NCBI RefSeq assembly: GCF_027887165.1
Contig: NC_077235.1
Coordinates: forward strand, 17,693,383 to 17,757,382
DNA from: Monodelphis domestica
Lineage: Eukaryota; Chordata; Mammalia; Didelphimorphia; Didelphidae
Length of the DNA stretch: 64,000 nucleotides
Reading direction: 5' to 3'
Part shown: in pieces, positions 32,870 to 44,750 of the stretch
Numbering within the stretch: the stretch's first letter is position 1
How the letters are laid out: every line of letters begins with the position of its first letter
The notes under the pieces: model-generated
The model's database searches: none
The model's input: the letters and a program-made list of their open reading frames with translations, nothing else
What the model was told of the DNA's origin: nothing
Translations under genes and position numbers: made by a program

Positions 32870-34060
32870 CACTCTTCAATTCCAATAACTGCATTTTTCA
32901 TTTTGGGATGAGATAATTAGCTCTTCTATCTCTATAAACCTGAAAGTTAGTTTTCCTTAATGTTGCTCTAAAGCTCATGAGTAAAGTGATAAATTATTAA
33001 TTTTCCATGTCATGAAATAAAATAGTTTTTTGTAAATCTTGATTCACTAATCAAGAATAAATGAATGTATTTGAATTATTCAAAGAACTTCAAATCCAAC
33101 AAATTGTAGTCAAATTGAATATTTTGAATATTCTATTCAAATGCAACAAAGGGGATCACTCTTCCCATTAACCTCTATTCTTTTGAGGCAGGAGGCATAT
33201 TCTCTTATTAATTGTGAATAACACAGATTAAAATGAAGAATAACTCCAAGAAATCAGAACCAAACTATCAGGTATGGAAGGTGAAACAAAAAGCAGTCTA
33301 CATGGCATGTAAATTGATGGTTGAGATGACTTCATCCAATTCCTCTCTAGCTATCCTTCTGTACCTCTTTTCCACTAACAGTCAAACTCTTAAATATTTC
33401 TTCTGCATTCCATATCTTCACTTCCACACTCACCACTCATTTTCCAACTCTTAACAATCTGTCTCCTGCAGCATTTTACCCTGAAGACCACATTCTTCAG
33501 GATAGTCTCTACTTTCTTACATTTCATATTTTTCCCTCCAGGTTCACTCCTCCTGAGGCCTTGATTATATCTGTGTCACACCCCCATGGGCCCACTCCAG
33601 GGCTCTGTCTTGGATTTTTTTTTCATTTTTCTTTCCATTCCCCTCCCCTCCTATTCAGCAATCATCTCTAAGAAAATGCAGGAATTCATAATAAACACAG
33701 AATTCAGAAAAAGTTGTGACAAAGGCCCTCACAATATCTTCCCCAACAAGAAGAGGTATACATTAGTCAATAACAACAAAAGTGCTTCAGAATAGGCTCA
33801 AGTACGGAGTCTTAGTACTAATTAAAGATCTGTAAAATGTTTGACCATTCATATGCTGAGAAATCTTAATCAAGTACCAGTTGTCATGTCATGGATGGCC
33901 TCTGAGGTCTTGTCCAATTCTATTATTCTCTCAAACTGTCACTAACTTAAGATCTCTCAAGCTATTTGCACTAAAGAATAGTCCAATTGAATGCTATTAC
34001 AAGAGAGGAGTAGAATGCCTGATCATGTTATTTCTCTGATCAAAAAGTTCTATCTACTTC
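32870..34060. other. Non-coding stretch, nothing recognised
   Basis: AT-rich at first, C/T-rich from 33330 to 33650. Frames of about 70 codons have no support. Confidence 0.4.
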
Positions 34061-34068
34061 CTCTAAGA

Positions 34069-34346
34069 CAGTGATGGCAAGCCTTTTAGAGATGAAGTGC
34101 CAAGTCCTGACCCTCCCCACTCCAGATTCTGTGCTGTGCTCCACCCACCTCCTGCCAGGTGGAGAAGGGGGTGAAGTGAGAAATGTCCTCAGCTAGTATA
34201 GAGAGGGGGAGAGGAGTGGTCCAAATGCTCTGCCCACCTTACCCACTGTGAGCTCCCATTGGGTTGCTGAATGGAAGGGCAAGTGATGTGAAAAAATATC
34301 CTCAGGCAGGGTGGAGAGGGGGAAGGGAGCAGCTCCACCAGAATCC
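34069..34346. mobile_element. hAT-type non-autonomous element
   Basis: Starts CAGTGATGGCAAGCCTTTT, followed by AGAGATGAAGTGCC, the same terminal type as the element at 54.81 kb. Flanks CTCTAAGA (34061-34068) and CTCTAGGA (34347-34354) match at 7 of 8 and fit a hAT 8-bp duplication. It holds two related internal blocks (GTGAAGTGAGAAATGTCCTCAG and GTGATGTGAAAAAATATCCTCAG). The right terminal repeat is not obvious. Confidence 0.55.
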
Positions 34347-34782
34347 CTCTAGGATAAAATTGAAAAAGCTTTAAAAAGCTTCCTTCTGGCTCCAGACACT
34401 CTACTCTCTAGCCAAACTGTTCTGTGACCTGTGGCTAACACACAGTCCAATATCTTTCTAAGTGCTTTTGCTGGGACTCTCCCCTTATCTGAAAAACTTT
34501 CCCTCCTCACTTCCTACTATTGGTATTTCCCAGATTTCTCCAAGGCTCAACTCAATTGTCACCTTCTTTAAAGGACCATTCTTGATTCCTTCAATTGTTA
34601 GTTTCTCCACAGGCTTCCCCGACCCCCATCTCTCATCACTCTGTATATCCAGGCATAATTTCCACCATAATAGGAGTCCATCTCTATATACAGATTCCTC
34701 CATTTCTCCCCTGTCAACTGGAAAAAACACAGAACTATTAAATAGTCAAAATCACTCTTTAATCAAGGGCTAAAGGGGTTCA

Positions 34783-35003
34783 GTGTTAGGGGGCAGCTGG
34801 GTAGCTCAGTGGATTGAGAGTAAGGCCTAGAGACTGGAGGTCCTAGGATCAATTCTGGCCTCAGACAGTTCCCAGCTGTGTGACCCTGGGCAAGTCACTT
34901 GACCCCCATTGCCTAGCCCTTACCACTCTTCTGCCTTGGAGCCAATACAGAGTATTGACTCCAAGATGGAAGTTAAGGGTTTTAAATTTAAAAAAAGGGG
35001 GGC
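34783..35003 (+). mobile_element. tRNA-derived SINE with 9-bp TSD
   Basis: Full copy flanked by GGGGTTCAG at 34774-34782 and 35004-35012. It interrupts an otherwise unassigned GC-richer segment. Confidence 0.9.
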
Positions 35004-35012
35004 GGGGTTCAG

Positions 35013-36107
35013 CACTAAAAGGCCTCAGCGCTAATAGGCCACAACAGAACTACTCACTCCCCTAGACTGCAGAGTCCAAAGATTGAATTCTGGCCACTCT
35101 GGTCACTGACCCCTGGGAGCACTACCTACTCAGGGTGGACTCCAAGGAACAAAAGAATTTGGGGAACCTACATACCACTCTAGATGACCTGGGGGCTTAG
35201 GGTGAGAGCAGCAGTTGATTAACTTTAGAATGGTAAGAAAGGAAAATGAGGAGTTCCAGACAGGAATGACAGTGAGGGGGCTGATGCCCTACAATGGACA
35301 CAAAAGGGAAAGACTCAGTCCTACTAGGGCTGCCTTGGTAATGGACCTTAGCCTAGGGGGAAAAACCATAAAGACAAAAGAGATACTTAATATTGGATGG
35401 GATTAGCTGTTCCCACCCAAACTACCAGGAAGTTCAGTCTGGTGAAGAGGGACCTTCCCTCAGGGGGAAAACTCTCCTGTGACAAGGTCAAAACCTGGGG
35501 ATTCTACCCTCAAACTATATAAACTGGGGACTTCTAGATTTCCATGTTGACACCCCCTATTTCTCTCTGGTATGCCACTAAACACTTGTATTTGAGGATT
35601 TGCCTTTCACTGGGAACTCAAAGAGACAAGGAGGCAGCACACGACAAACCCAGGGCTCAGCCTCCTGCTGTCCGCCATTGCCACCAGCTCTGGCATCTGA
35701 AGGCACGGTCCTCTCTCAGCATAAAGAAGAAATGGCTCCCTTACCAGACCCTTCCGTCCTCCAACCCACCCTTACCCCCCAAATATGAAGGATTACTGGT
35801 CCCCCAACAAGCTCCTCGACCAGGCAGTTCAGTGTTCCGCTTGTAAACTAGAGCGCTCCCTCAGATTGCCCGCTCTAGCTAGCACGCATGCGCTCTCATC
35901 TCAGCAGCTCTACCGCCTCGATCTGGCACAGGAAAGGTCTTCAGCCTGGCTGTCCCTGACTGGTCCAATCAGTGCGCATGTGCCTTCAGTTTGGGTGATG
36001 TGATTGGATACGTCAGCATGTAAAATTGACCTTTAATCCACCTGAAAGCACTGGATTCCTGTTCCGGTCCAATTGGGGGGCCACTACTGCTCAGCTTGTC
36101 CTCAGAT
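35013..36107. other. GC-richer unassigned segment with TATA-like motif
   Basis: More CpG and GC than the surroundings, beginning before the SINE at about 34740. It has ACTATATAAACTGGGG at 35513-35528 and several CCAAT/ATTGG motifs (35964-36005). It abuts an LTR at 36108. It could be a diverged LTR or ERV leader. Overlapping frames of 60-114 codons on both strands carry no motif that I recognise. Confidence 0.35.
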
Positions 36108-36548
36108 TGACATGGGTACCCCCAGAAACCCAGCGAACTATTACCAGGGAAACCCCCTTGCCTTTGCATCCTTGTGACTCTTAACCTAGAAACATCCAAT
36201 GACCCCATCCAGGGTCCAGAGATATTTACCCTCTTTTGTCCTCTAGATTTAAGGTGGACAAAGAAATGAATCTTTATGCCTCCAGGCAGACCCCAGTCAG
36301 ATGACCACCCCACCCCACCAAATGCCTGAGGGACTAATACTCTAGGTCATGTCCACACCAGGACCTAGCATCTAAAGAGTATATAAACCCCAAAACTGCT
36401 CTCCATCTTGCTATCCTCCTGGCCACTCTCAGCATCACTCTCTAAATTAATAAATCTCTTTTTTGTTTTTAAACTAAGTTTTGGAGTCTTGCATTCTTGC
36501 AAAAGGTATCCTTCCGGAACCCCAAGGGTATCCTTCCCTCCCATAACA
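36108..36548 (+). mobile_element. ERV LTR, second copy, same family as 32.24 kb
   Basis: About 441 bp from TGACATGGGTACCCCC to CCATAACA, colinear with 32242-32794: CCAGAAACCCAG, CAGGGTCC, CTCTAGATTTAAG, TATATAAACCCC at 36380 and AATAAA at 36449-36454. AGAT precedes it and AAGAT follows, a weak duplication. No PBS-like TGGCGCC follows, so it is probably a solo LTR. Confidence 0.75.
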
Positions 36549-36689
36549 AAGATGGTACCAGGATTTAGGTCTGGGACCAGGGGGACTCTGTAGAGCAGAG
36601 AGGGGGAGGCAGCTCCGGGGACCTATGAGTGCCCATATGTTAACATTGGGAAGCTAGAATGAGGAGATGGCAGTCAAATGAAGGAGGAT

Positions 36690-37230
36690 CTATTGCACAG
36701 CATGTCCGATGCCCAGAAAGGGAGCTAGGAGCCCATCTAGCCACCAGGAGATCCCTGACAAGGGATCGATCAACAAGCCTCTGCTGAAAGACTCCCCAGG
36801 CAGCCCATTCCACCTGGAAACAGTTCTCATTGTTGGGACAGTTTTCCTGACTTCCCCAACCATTGCTCCTGGTTCTTCTGCTTAAGAATCAAGCCTAACA
36901 AATACACACCCACCCCACTCCACATGGAGTACTTGCAGGTAGCTCTCATGTGTCCTACTTCCTCTCACTCCCCATCACCACCGGCTTTTAGGAAGGATTT
37001 TGATAAGCTGGAGATTGTCCAGAGGTGCATGATCAGGGATGTATAAGAGCCTCCTTATAGAGGGGTTCACTAAAGGAAGAGAGCAGAGGGGGGGTCACCC
37101 TGGAGAAAAGAAAACTTAGAAACAGGCATGAGAGCAACCTGAAGGATTAAGGGACATAGACCAAAAAATCAGTTTGTTCTGCAGAGGGCAGATGCAAGAG
37201 GGAAATTTTAAAGTTGTCCAGAAAAAAAAA
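36690..37230 (+). mobile_element. CR1/L3-type LINE 3' relic
   Basis: AGCCCATTCCACCTGGAAACAG, GATTTTGATAAGCTGGAGATTGTCCAGAGG and CACCCTGGAGAAAAGAAAAC are phrases of the CR1/L3 3' end as I know it. Highly diverged. Confidence 0.5.
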
Positions 37231-37239
37231 AAAAAACTT

Positions 37240-37753
37240 AATTCCCAGAGTTATCCAAAAGTGGACAGCAGATTCACTCAGTCAACATTTAATGGTGATC
37301 TCAAGGAGTTCACAGTCCAAAGAGGGGGGAAAAAGCAGGGCAAACAAAAGCATGTAAAAACAAGCCATATACAGGATACACAGGAGGTAATCTGCAGATG
37401 AAAAGCATACCAAAGCATTAAGGAATCAGAGAGGTTTCATTTGTAGAAGGTGGGCTTTTACCTGGGACTTAAAGGAAGCCTGGAAAGCTTGGAAGCAGAA
37501 GTAAGGAGGGAGAGAAGTTTAATCCTGGAGACCAGGTGCCAGACAGCTGCTTAAAACAACCAGTCAGGAGGTGAGTATCATGCACAAGGGAAAGCCATGA
37601 AGGGAGAGGAGAGGAAAAGTAAGAAGACTGGAGAGATAAGTGTTCTGAATACCAGTAGATTTCCTACTTGATCCTGTCCTTTCCAGACCATAGGGAGTTA
37701 CCAGAATCTATCAAATAGGGAAATGACACAGGGTCAAGACTTGAATTTGGATG
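37240..37753 (+). repeat. Long dispersed repeat, early segment
   Basis: TCTCAAGGAGTTCACAGTCC, GGTGGGCTTTTACCTGGGACTT, AGGAAGCCTGGAAAG and CATAGGGAGTTACCAG precede, in repeat order, the segment found at 13.1 kb. It is cut by the solo LTR at 37754. Confidence 0.45.
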
Positions 37754-38181
37754 TGAGGGAGGCCGGAAAATATGCCAAACCCTAGCAGGAAGGCCTAACA
37801 AGCTGATCAGCCTTGAGAAACTTGTCAGAACCGTAAATATGCCAAACCTCCAGCTGCAGTAGGTACCAGATAAAGGCCAGGAAGACCCCAACAAAAAATA
37901 TCAAACGACAGGTCAAGGGGACCCCAACAATATAGAATTGTCAAAACTCCAAGAATAGTAGGAAGCAGATAAGGGCCATATGTGCAGGCAAAATTCCAAG
38001 GATGGTAAGGTACCTACAGAAAAAGTATAAAAAGCCCAGCCTGTCAGAAGCAACTCGGAACTCTGAGGATAGAGGTTCCCACTGATGCGCGCGTATCAGT
38101 TCCGCAACAAACGGCCTTCTCCTTGCTTAATTGCATTGTTTGTGGACTTCCTTGGTGGCGGGTGAAAACCCGGACCTAACA
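37754..38181 (+). mobile_element. Solo LTR, ERV1-like (TSD GATG)
   Basis: TGAGGGAGGCCGG...ACCCGGACCTAACA, 428 bp, flanked by GATG at 37750-37753 and 38182-38185. Its U3 has a repeated AAATATGCCAAAC, then a TATA box (GTATAAAAAGCCC at about 38026), an R-like region and a GGTGGCGGGTGAAAACC end. The 4-bp duplication and layout fit a class I solo LTR. Confidence 0.9.
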
Positions 38182-38504
38182 GATGTATTCTTCCTCAGTT
38201 AAAGTCGAGCAAAAACTGCAAAGCTAGTGACACTGCATATTGCTCTAGAAGGAGCTACAAGGCCCCTAAGGCCCCTTCCAACTCTGTGATGTTACTACTA
38301 ACTGTAAAAATAAGATAATAATTATAGATCACTTTAATACTCCATGTTCACACCTTAATAGAACTTTTTTCCTCTGGATGTCTTTAGAAAATATATACTT
38401 CTGACATATTTCTACTTTCTTAGATGTAATTCTGCCAAAGAGCAAGAGAATGTACCTTGAGACAAGCTAGATGTTCCTTGTAGAACATCAATTAAAACTG
38501 CATG

Positions 38505-38580
38505 TTGGTGAATCATGTAACCATGGAAAAATATTCTAAATTAATTAATTAAATATAATATTTCAATAAAGAAAAAAAAA
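38505..38580 (+). mobile_element. L1 3' tail, sense
   Basis: ATCATGTAACCATGGAAAAATATTC, then TAATTAATTAAATA and an A-rich tail, the same tail as at 63.76 kb and the complement of the poly-T ends of the antisense L1s. Confidence 0.65.
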
Positions 38581-38589
38581 ACTCTACAA

Positions 38590-38795
38590 ATTGGGAACAG
38601 CTAGGTGGCTCAATGGATAGAAAGTCAGACCTAGAGACAGGAAATTCTGAGTTCAAATGTGGCCTTAGATACTTTCTGGTTGTCTGACTCTGGGCAAGTC
38701 CCTTAATTCCCATTGATTAGGCCTTCCTAATCTTCTGCCTTGGAACCAATACAGAGTACTGATTCTAAGAAGGAAGGTAAGGGTTTAAAAAAACA
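38590..38795 (+). mobile_element. tRNA-derived SINE, diverged
   Basis: GGGAACAGCTAGGTGGCTCAATGG, GAGTTCAAATGTGGCC, CTGGGCAAGTC and GGTAAGGGTTTAAAAAAA. Older than most copies, and directly behind an L1 tail. Confidence 0.85.
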
Positions 38796-40417
38796 TCATT
38801 CACCGGATTCGTGTGTATATATTGATTTGCATGTTGATGGTATTAATGAGTGTATATATCTGCATACATACAAACAAATACACATATACACACACACACC
38901 TGTGTTTGAAATTCATTTCTACTTTGCCTCACAGTTATGGTATTAGAATTTGTAAAATAAAACCAAATGATATTTCTCTTTATTTGTAAAAACAAAAAAA
39001 CCCCAAAGACCTAAAACCATATTTTTTCCAAGTAAATATGATTCCCCTGAATAGATGAGTACATTCTGTTCAGATGCTACATCTTCAGTTTTCCTACTTT
39101 ATACTTTTTTGGTTTCTCATTCATTCTAGTTGATAAATACATTGGATCCCCTCTATAATTTTTCAAAAATGTGAAAAAAGATTCATTTCAATTTTTAAAT
39201 TGTGAGGCAAAATATATTAAATCCTTAAAAAGTGACAAATATGAAATATGGTAGAAGGACAAAAACTCTAGTTCAGCCCAAAAAAACCCTCTCAAAGCAG
39301 AGCCTATAAAAATATATTACATGGTTTGACACATCATGCACACAAACAAATGTGTTTTTGCACTGATACATATTCATCATAAATCTAGGGGACACACTAT
39401 AATATACTAGAATAGTATTCTTGGTAATCTTTATAGATTTATTCTTCAGAAAGTCTAATTCTTTCCAGAGATTATTTTTCATTCTACACTTAAGATGAAA
39501 CTTCATTAATTATGGAAAGCATCTTTGAAACTGGAGACATCACTGTTTCAAATGACTGATATTTGACAAAGTAGCCATACTACTCTATAAAGTCAAATGC
39601 CATGAATAAGCTATTGATTTAAAATAATTTCAAGCAAAACACTAGGTCTTCACATAGTAGAAACTTTTGCTAAGGAGGAATACGAAGAAACCAAGAAATG
39701 GCCTAAGAAACACAGTTGAAATAGGGCAGGTAATCTCAAAAAAAACTTGAATCCATCTTTTTTACTTTGTTTCATCTATTGGAAGCAGGTTCACAGCAAT
39801 ATGCCACTCAGGACTCTACAGGAAATGGTATATGATTCAACCTTTTGGTCTTAACCAACTCAGGCCTGTCACTTTTTTTTTAATCAAAAAGGCTATTCAG
39901 TTGATTTAAAAAAATTTGTTTCAGAATAGGTAACCTTAAATAACTGAAGGATCTAAAGAGTTCCTTGGAGCATAATAAAGAATATATATAAATAAAATAT
40001 AGAGGGTTTAAATCAGTGGCTTTGGGACATATTGAAGTCTAAAGCAGTTGTTTTACTTCTCAGAATATTTTTATTTTCCAAGTTTCACACATTTCTATTA
40101 CATGTTAATGAAGGAGATGCAGCAGAACTCTCTTTTAGTTTCCTCCTTCTTTGATTCTATAATCAGTATGAGAGAGGTCTTCTATGTGAATCTCAGAAAG
40201 GGATTTATTATAACAATGCTTTGCGTTTCTTGGTAGATATAGTAATACAGACACATCAGGAGCAAAGATGAACCACTTCTGATGAAACAGAGAGGCCAAT
40301 ACAAGAGCATCCTGACCTAAGGAAGAAGTTACGATGCCTACCATTAACAATTCAATTTTTTGTTGTCCATGAGAGTGTCCATATCTCTTTTTGTCCTGAA
40401 TTTAAAATGTGCAGTAT
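38796..40417. other. AT-rich non-coding stretch
   Basis: Holds a short CA run near 38889 and no gene. Frames of 60-78 codons at 39273-40350 have no support. Confidence 0.4.
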
Positions 40418-40624
40418 TGGGGGCAGTTGAATAGCTCAGTGGATTGAGAGTCAGGCCTAGTGATGGGAGGTCCTAGGATCAAATCTGGCCTCAGGCATTT
40501 CCCAGCTGTGTGACTCTGGACAAGTCACTTAACCCCCATTGCCTAGCCCTTACCAATCTTCTGCCTCAAAACCAATACACAGTATTGATTCCAAGACAAA
40601 AGGTAAGGGTTTTTAAAAAATAAA
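40418..40624 (+). mobile_element. tRNA-derived SINE
   Basis: GGGGGCAGTTGAATAGCTCAG through GGTAAGGGTTTTTAAAAAATAAAA, full length. Confidence 0.95.
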
Positions 40625-41639
40625 AGCTGTAATTTATAGAGTCTAAACATAGAAACTATTGCCATGAAATTAGGACTGATGGTCTGGAGGCCATCATGAA
40701 GACGTCCCCTTAGGAGAGACTTTAAGCTTATAGAACAAACAGATAGAATATACTCACAATAATATTTTTCACAGTTTAATAAAGGGAAGTCCCCCAAATG
40801 ATAGTTTGTCTACCACCAGCTTGTTCTTCTCCCTGATATTCAAATTTCACTAATATTCACATCATCTACCTCTAGAGAAAGGCCACCCAAAAGCCAAGTA
40901 CAAGAATTCCACTCTCAGAAGGGCACTTTGGAACACACCCTTCTACTAGAGTACCCCACCTTCCTGATAAGTGACCCAATGTCTTGTTATAAAGAAAGGA
41001 AGGAGCAGCTGCTGCAAGGCAGAAGCAGGAAGGTTCCAGAAGTCTGGGGTTGTGAGAGCTTGGCTTTAGTCTGGTAACAGTTGAAGCTAAGGGTGACAGT
41101 GAGTCTAGCTCCTTGGATGAACCTCTTGAGTTTGCCTGTATCCCTTATGCTACAGCTGGTTCCTGTGTCCCTGGGTGAGTATCTTGTGGCTGATAGAGAG
41201 ATTTCCAAAAGAGCTGCTCAAGACATCCAAGTGCCAACTGTCAGTGAAAACTCTTTCCTCTTGGCCTGGTCCTGCTACCTTCAATTCCTTATAACAGTCT
41301 GAGTTTACCAAAGTCAGCACACCCTCATGCGAGTTATGCTTTATGTTACTGTCAATGGCTAGATGGGGAGATGATAGCTAGATGGGGAGACAATGGGAGA
41401 CAACACTGTTTATACAAGTTTCTCTAAGCAGAGTATTACTGTGGGGTTCTGGGCTACCTGGATTCAGTCAGCATTCAATCCACTCTTCTTCTTCAGAGGG
41501 TTTCACCACAAACTGAGAAGGAACATAACGTTTACTGTCTCTGGCTGCTTGCCTGCTGTCAGAGTGAAAAGCCAGATATCAGAGGATAGTGGGCAGACAG
41601 TGAGGCAGCCAAATCTCTCTGGAGTTTGATAATTATTTT
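40625..41639. other. Unassigned stretch, possibly repeat-derived
   Basis: From about 40980 to 41635 the sequence is richer in GC than its surroundings, with a short local duplication (CTAGATGGGGAGA twice at 41359-41390). It could be part of an ERV or LTR, but I find no TG/CA ends or duplications. No supported gene. Confidence 0.3.
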
Positions 41640-41825
41640 TAAACTCTCACCTTTTGCCTTAGAATCAATCCTGTGTATTGGTTCCAAGGCAGAAGAGTGA
41701 TAAGGGCTAGGCAATGGGGTCAAGTGACTTGCCCATGGTCACACAGCTGGGAAGTGTCTGGGGTCAGATTTGAACCTAGGATCTGCTGTCTTTGGTCCCG
41801 GCTTTCAATCCGCTGAGCTGTCCCC
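41640..41825 (-). mobile_element. tRNA-derived SINE, antisense
   Basis: TTTTTAAACTCTCACCTTTTGCC to CGCTGAGCTGTCCCC, slightly truncated at the head. Confidence 0.9.
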
Positions 41826-41934
41826 TGAATAATTTTTTGTGAAATTGTCTGAATTCAAGAAAATGGATTTGAGTAACAGAATGGCTATGTTCCATCAATA
41901 AGTGTCAGTCAGCAAGCATTAATGAACCAATTAA

Positions 41935-42169
41935 TTGTTGAAGAGGATAGAGTGAGGAACCTGTACTCAGGAAGATCTGAGTTCACATCCTGCCTCAGAC
42001 ACATTCTAGCTTAACTTCTACGTGCCTCAGTTTCCTCCACTGTAAAATTGAGATAACACTAGCACTTACCATTCCCAACTCCCAGGGCTAATGGGTGGAT
42101 TAAATGAGATAACTGTAACATGTTTAGCACAACACCTGGCACATAGTAAGCACTATATAAATGTTACCT
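41935..42169 (+). mobile_element. MIR/THER-type SINE
   Basis: GAGTTCACATCCTGCCTCAGAC, GTGCCTCAGTTTCCTCCACTG, GGATTAAATGAGATAAC, ACACCTGGCACATAGTAAGC: complete order. Confidence 0.8.
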
Positions 42170-42460
42170 ATAATAATACTAACAATGTTTATTATGTGCT
42201 AGGCACCATGCTAAGCATCAGGGATACAAAGTAAGATAGAACAGGGATGCTGCTCACAAAGAGCTTCCCTTCTAATGGAGATGGGCATTCCATACCAAAA
42301 AAAAAAAAAACCAGTGTCACATACAAGATATGTAGACCAGAAGGAGAAAATAAACTCAGACAGAAGGTACAAACAGTGATTGGGTTGAGCCACTGGAAAG
42401 GCTTCTTTAAAAAAGTAGGACCTGAACTGACTCTAGCAGGTATTTATTACACACTTGCTA
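42170..42460 (+). repeat. Long dispersed repeat, 5' head
   Basis: GTTTATTATGTGCTAGGCACCATGC, GGGATACAAAG, CAAAGAGCTTCCCTTCTAATGG, then CACTGGAAAGGCTTC. It includes an A14 run at 42297-42311. Confidence 0.45.
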
Positions 42461-42574
42461 AGTGACAGAGTTTATACTAGAAGCTAAGGATACAATCCTT
42501 AGTCTCATGGCACTAATACAAGGGATCAACAAATACCTGTGTGTCCTGATTAGATTGACCAATATAACAGTAAA

Positions 42575-42790
42575 GGAAAGTGGTAAATGTTGCAGGGGAT
42601 GAGGCAAAATTGGGACACTAATGCATTGTTGGTGGAGTTGTAAGTTTATTCAACCATTCTGGAAGGCAATTTCGTGCTGCACCCAAAAGGTTATAAAAAT
42701 GATCCAGTCATACCATTACTGGGTCTGTATTCCAAAGACATCTAAAAAAAGGAAGAAGACCTACTTGTACTTCCTCTTGGATGTTTGTTT
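42575..42790 (+). mobile_element. L1 ORF2 fragment, sense
   Basis: Plus-strand frame reads HCWWSCKFIQPFWK then YHYWVCIPK, the L1 ORF2 C-terminal block also present (antisense) at 11.8 and 50.3 kb. Truncated at both ends. Confidence 0.8.
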
Positions 42791-43734
42791 TTTTAAACCT
42801 GGGTAGTGGCTTCTTTGGAAACATGATAAGAATCTCCCCAAGGATGAAGGAAACCTCATTTGGTTTTGACAATTACTTTACTCAAAGTTTGTTTGGTTTT
42901 TCAAAGTTCCATCCATGATGCTCTTACCGTGAGTCAAAGCTATTTCAAATGATAAAGCCCCTCCCTATCATCCAGACTTAAATGCCGCAAAGATTTCAGT
43001 AACTTTGGCTGACTCTTTGCAAGGCCGCTCCCACATGACACCCAGATACTTTAACAAAAGTCAAGGCACCCTTAGTATGTCATCAAGTTTCATGTAGCAG
43101 CTGGACTAACAGCAGGTATGTTTTTTAAGCCAGAAAAAGAACTATCCTTTCCAATTCAAGTACCTTCTGAGGCTTATCCTTAGCTGTCTAAATCTTAGGA
43201 GCATCAGATGAAGACCAGAAAGGGCCTTCCAGGTCATCTGGTTCAACCTTTTTACTTTACAGGGAAGGAAATCGGCCCAGAAAGATCACAGAACTAGCAG
43301 AAAGTCATATCAAGACAGAAATTAACCCTGAGTCCTCTGTCTGCAAGTGCTCATTCCACAGCTCCACAACATTTCTTCGAATGCCCTTTGACTCCTTGTG
43401 ACAGAAGAGAAAATTGATCTTGCAGACATAGATTACTTGCTTATTCAAACCTGCTGACTCCCCAAGTCACTTCACCTCATAGGTGGAGCTTTCCTGTTGA
43501 ACCTGAAGAACTTGAAAGAACAAAGGAGGCTGCTTCAAGCATCCTTGAAGAGTTGGGCCACACATCGAAGATACCGCACAAAACAGTGACCCACAGACCT
43601 TAGAGAACATCTAATCCAACCCATTCATTTTTCAGAGGAGGAAAATTAGGTCCCCAAATGATAAAAGTCATAAAACAAGCATATGACAGAGTCTGTATTA
43701 TGATCCAGGTAACCTGAGTCATAGTCCAGTTTTT
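42791..43734. other. Non-coding stretch with old LINE traces
   Basis: 43215-43340 (GGGCCTTCCAGGTCATCTGG then CAGGGAAGGAAATCGGCCC) and about 43600-43700 (ATCTAATCCAACCCATTC, TTTCAGAGGAGG) look like L3/MIR3-type tails. The rest is unassigned. Confidence 0.4.
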
Positions 43735-43940
43735 AGAGCATCTAGGTGATAGAGTGCTGAACTCAGGAGTCAGGAAGTCTTGAATTCAAATCCAGCCTCA
43801 GCCATTTACTAGCTTTGTGATCCTACTCTTTTAACCCTTGTCCACCTCAGTTTCCTATTCTATAAAATAGGGTTAATATCATACACCTCACAGGGGTGTT
43901 CTGAGGCTCAAATGGGATAATATGCAAATCTCTATGCAAA
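43735..43940 (+). mobile_element. Mar1/MIR-type SINE
   Basis: AGGTGATAGAGTGCTGAACTC, TTGAATTCAAATCCAGCCTC, CACCTCAGTTTCCTATTCTATAAAATAG and CTGAGGCTCAAATGGGATAA are in order. Confidence 0.75.
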
Positions 43941-44750
43941 CTTCCAAACCCTGTATCACTGGGTTTTTTGTTCTTGTTGATATCCTTTCTTTCATTTTCA
44001 AGACACTATGATGATAGATCCCAAACTGTTTTTGAGATAAAGAAAGACAGAGCAGATAGGTAGCACAGTAGATAGAGCTGGGCCTGAAATTGGGAAGAAG
44101 CTGTGTGGTTTGCCACCAGGATGCATTCTTATACAATGGGGTTATTCCTTTCCCTGCTGGGAAATTGGCAGTGAGGTGGGTAGAAAGGGTAAAATAGGCT
44201 ACACATCACTGTTTAAATCAACTGGAAGATGCATTTTGAACATATTTTAGCAGATAATTACTATAGATTAATGCATTTTTAAAAAATAGAGTTGTTCTAA
44301 GTATACAAAATGAACTGTTGAATTCTCAATATTAAAATAAAGGTGCAATTCAAATTTCAGCTGTTAGTCTTATGATTCTCAGGAGAAGCAGTACTTAGCC
44401 ATAAGAAAAGTTACACATTGGAAATGGGGATGACTACAATTGAATGTGAAGGACCCTTGACTCAAATTAGGAGCCTTCTGCTCATTTTTTAACTTTACCA
44501 GATTTATCTTACAGAAACATTGGGGCAACAAATATGCTTTGTCTTTTTGCCACTTAATGCTTGATTTCAGTACTTTAATCCAGTCCTGTGAGAATTTAGA
44601 ATCAATAGAATCAACTTAAAAGAAGAAATCTCCTTTAGTTAGGTCTGTTTCCATAGTATGATTTTGATAATGACTTTTAATAATATTGTAAAAATGATGC
44701 ACTAAATCTGCTCCAGAATTTCCATGTGAATAAATTTTGGAAAGAAGTAG
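43941..44750. other. Non-coding stretch, nothing clear
   Basis: A short SINE head-like trace (AGATAGGTAGCACAGTAGATAG) lies at about 44055. Otherwise no gene or element. Confidence 0.4.

Noticed and set aside
35544..36313. Overlapping 60-114 codon frames on both strands
   Set aside because: GC-rich composition lengthens frames. No motif, no agreement between strands, and one frame runs into the LTR.
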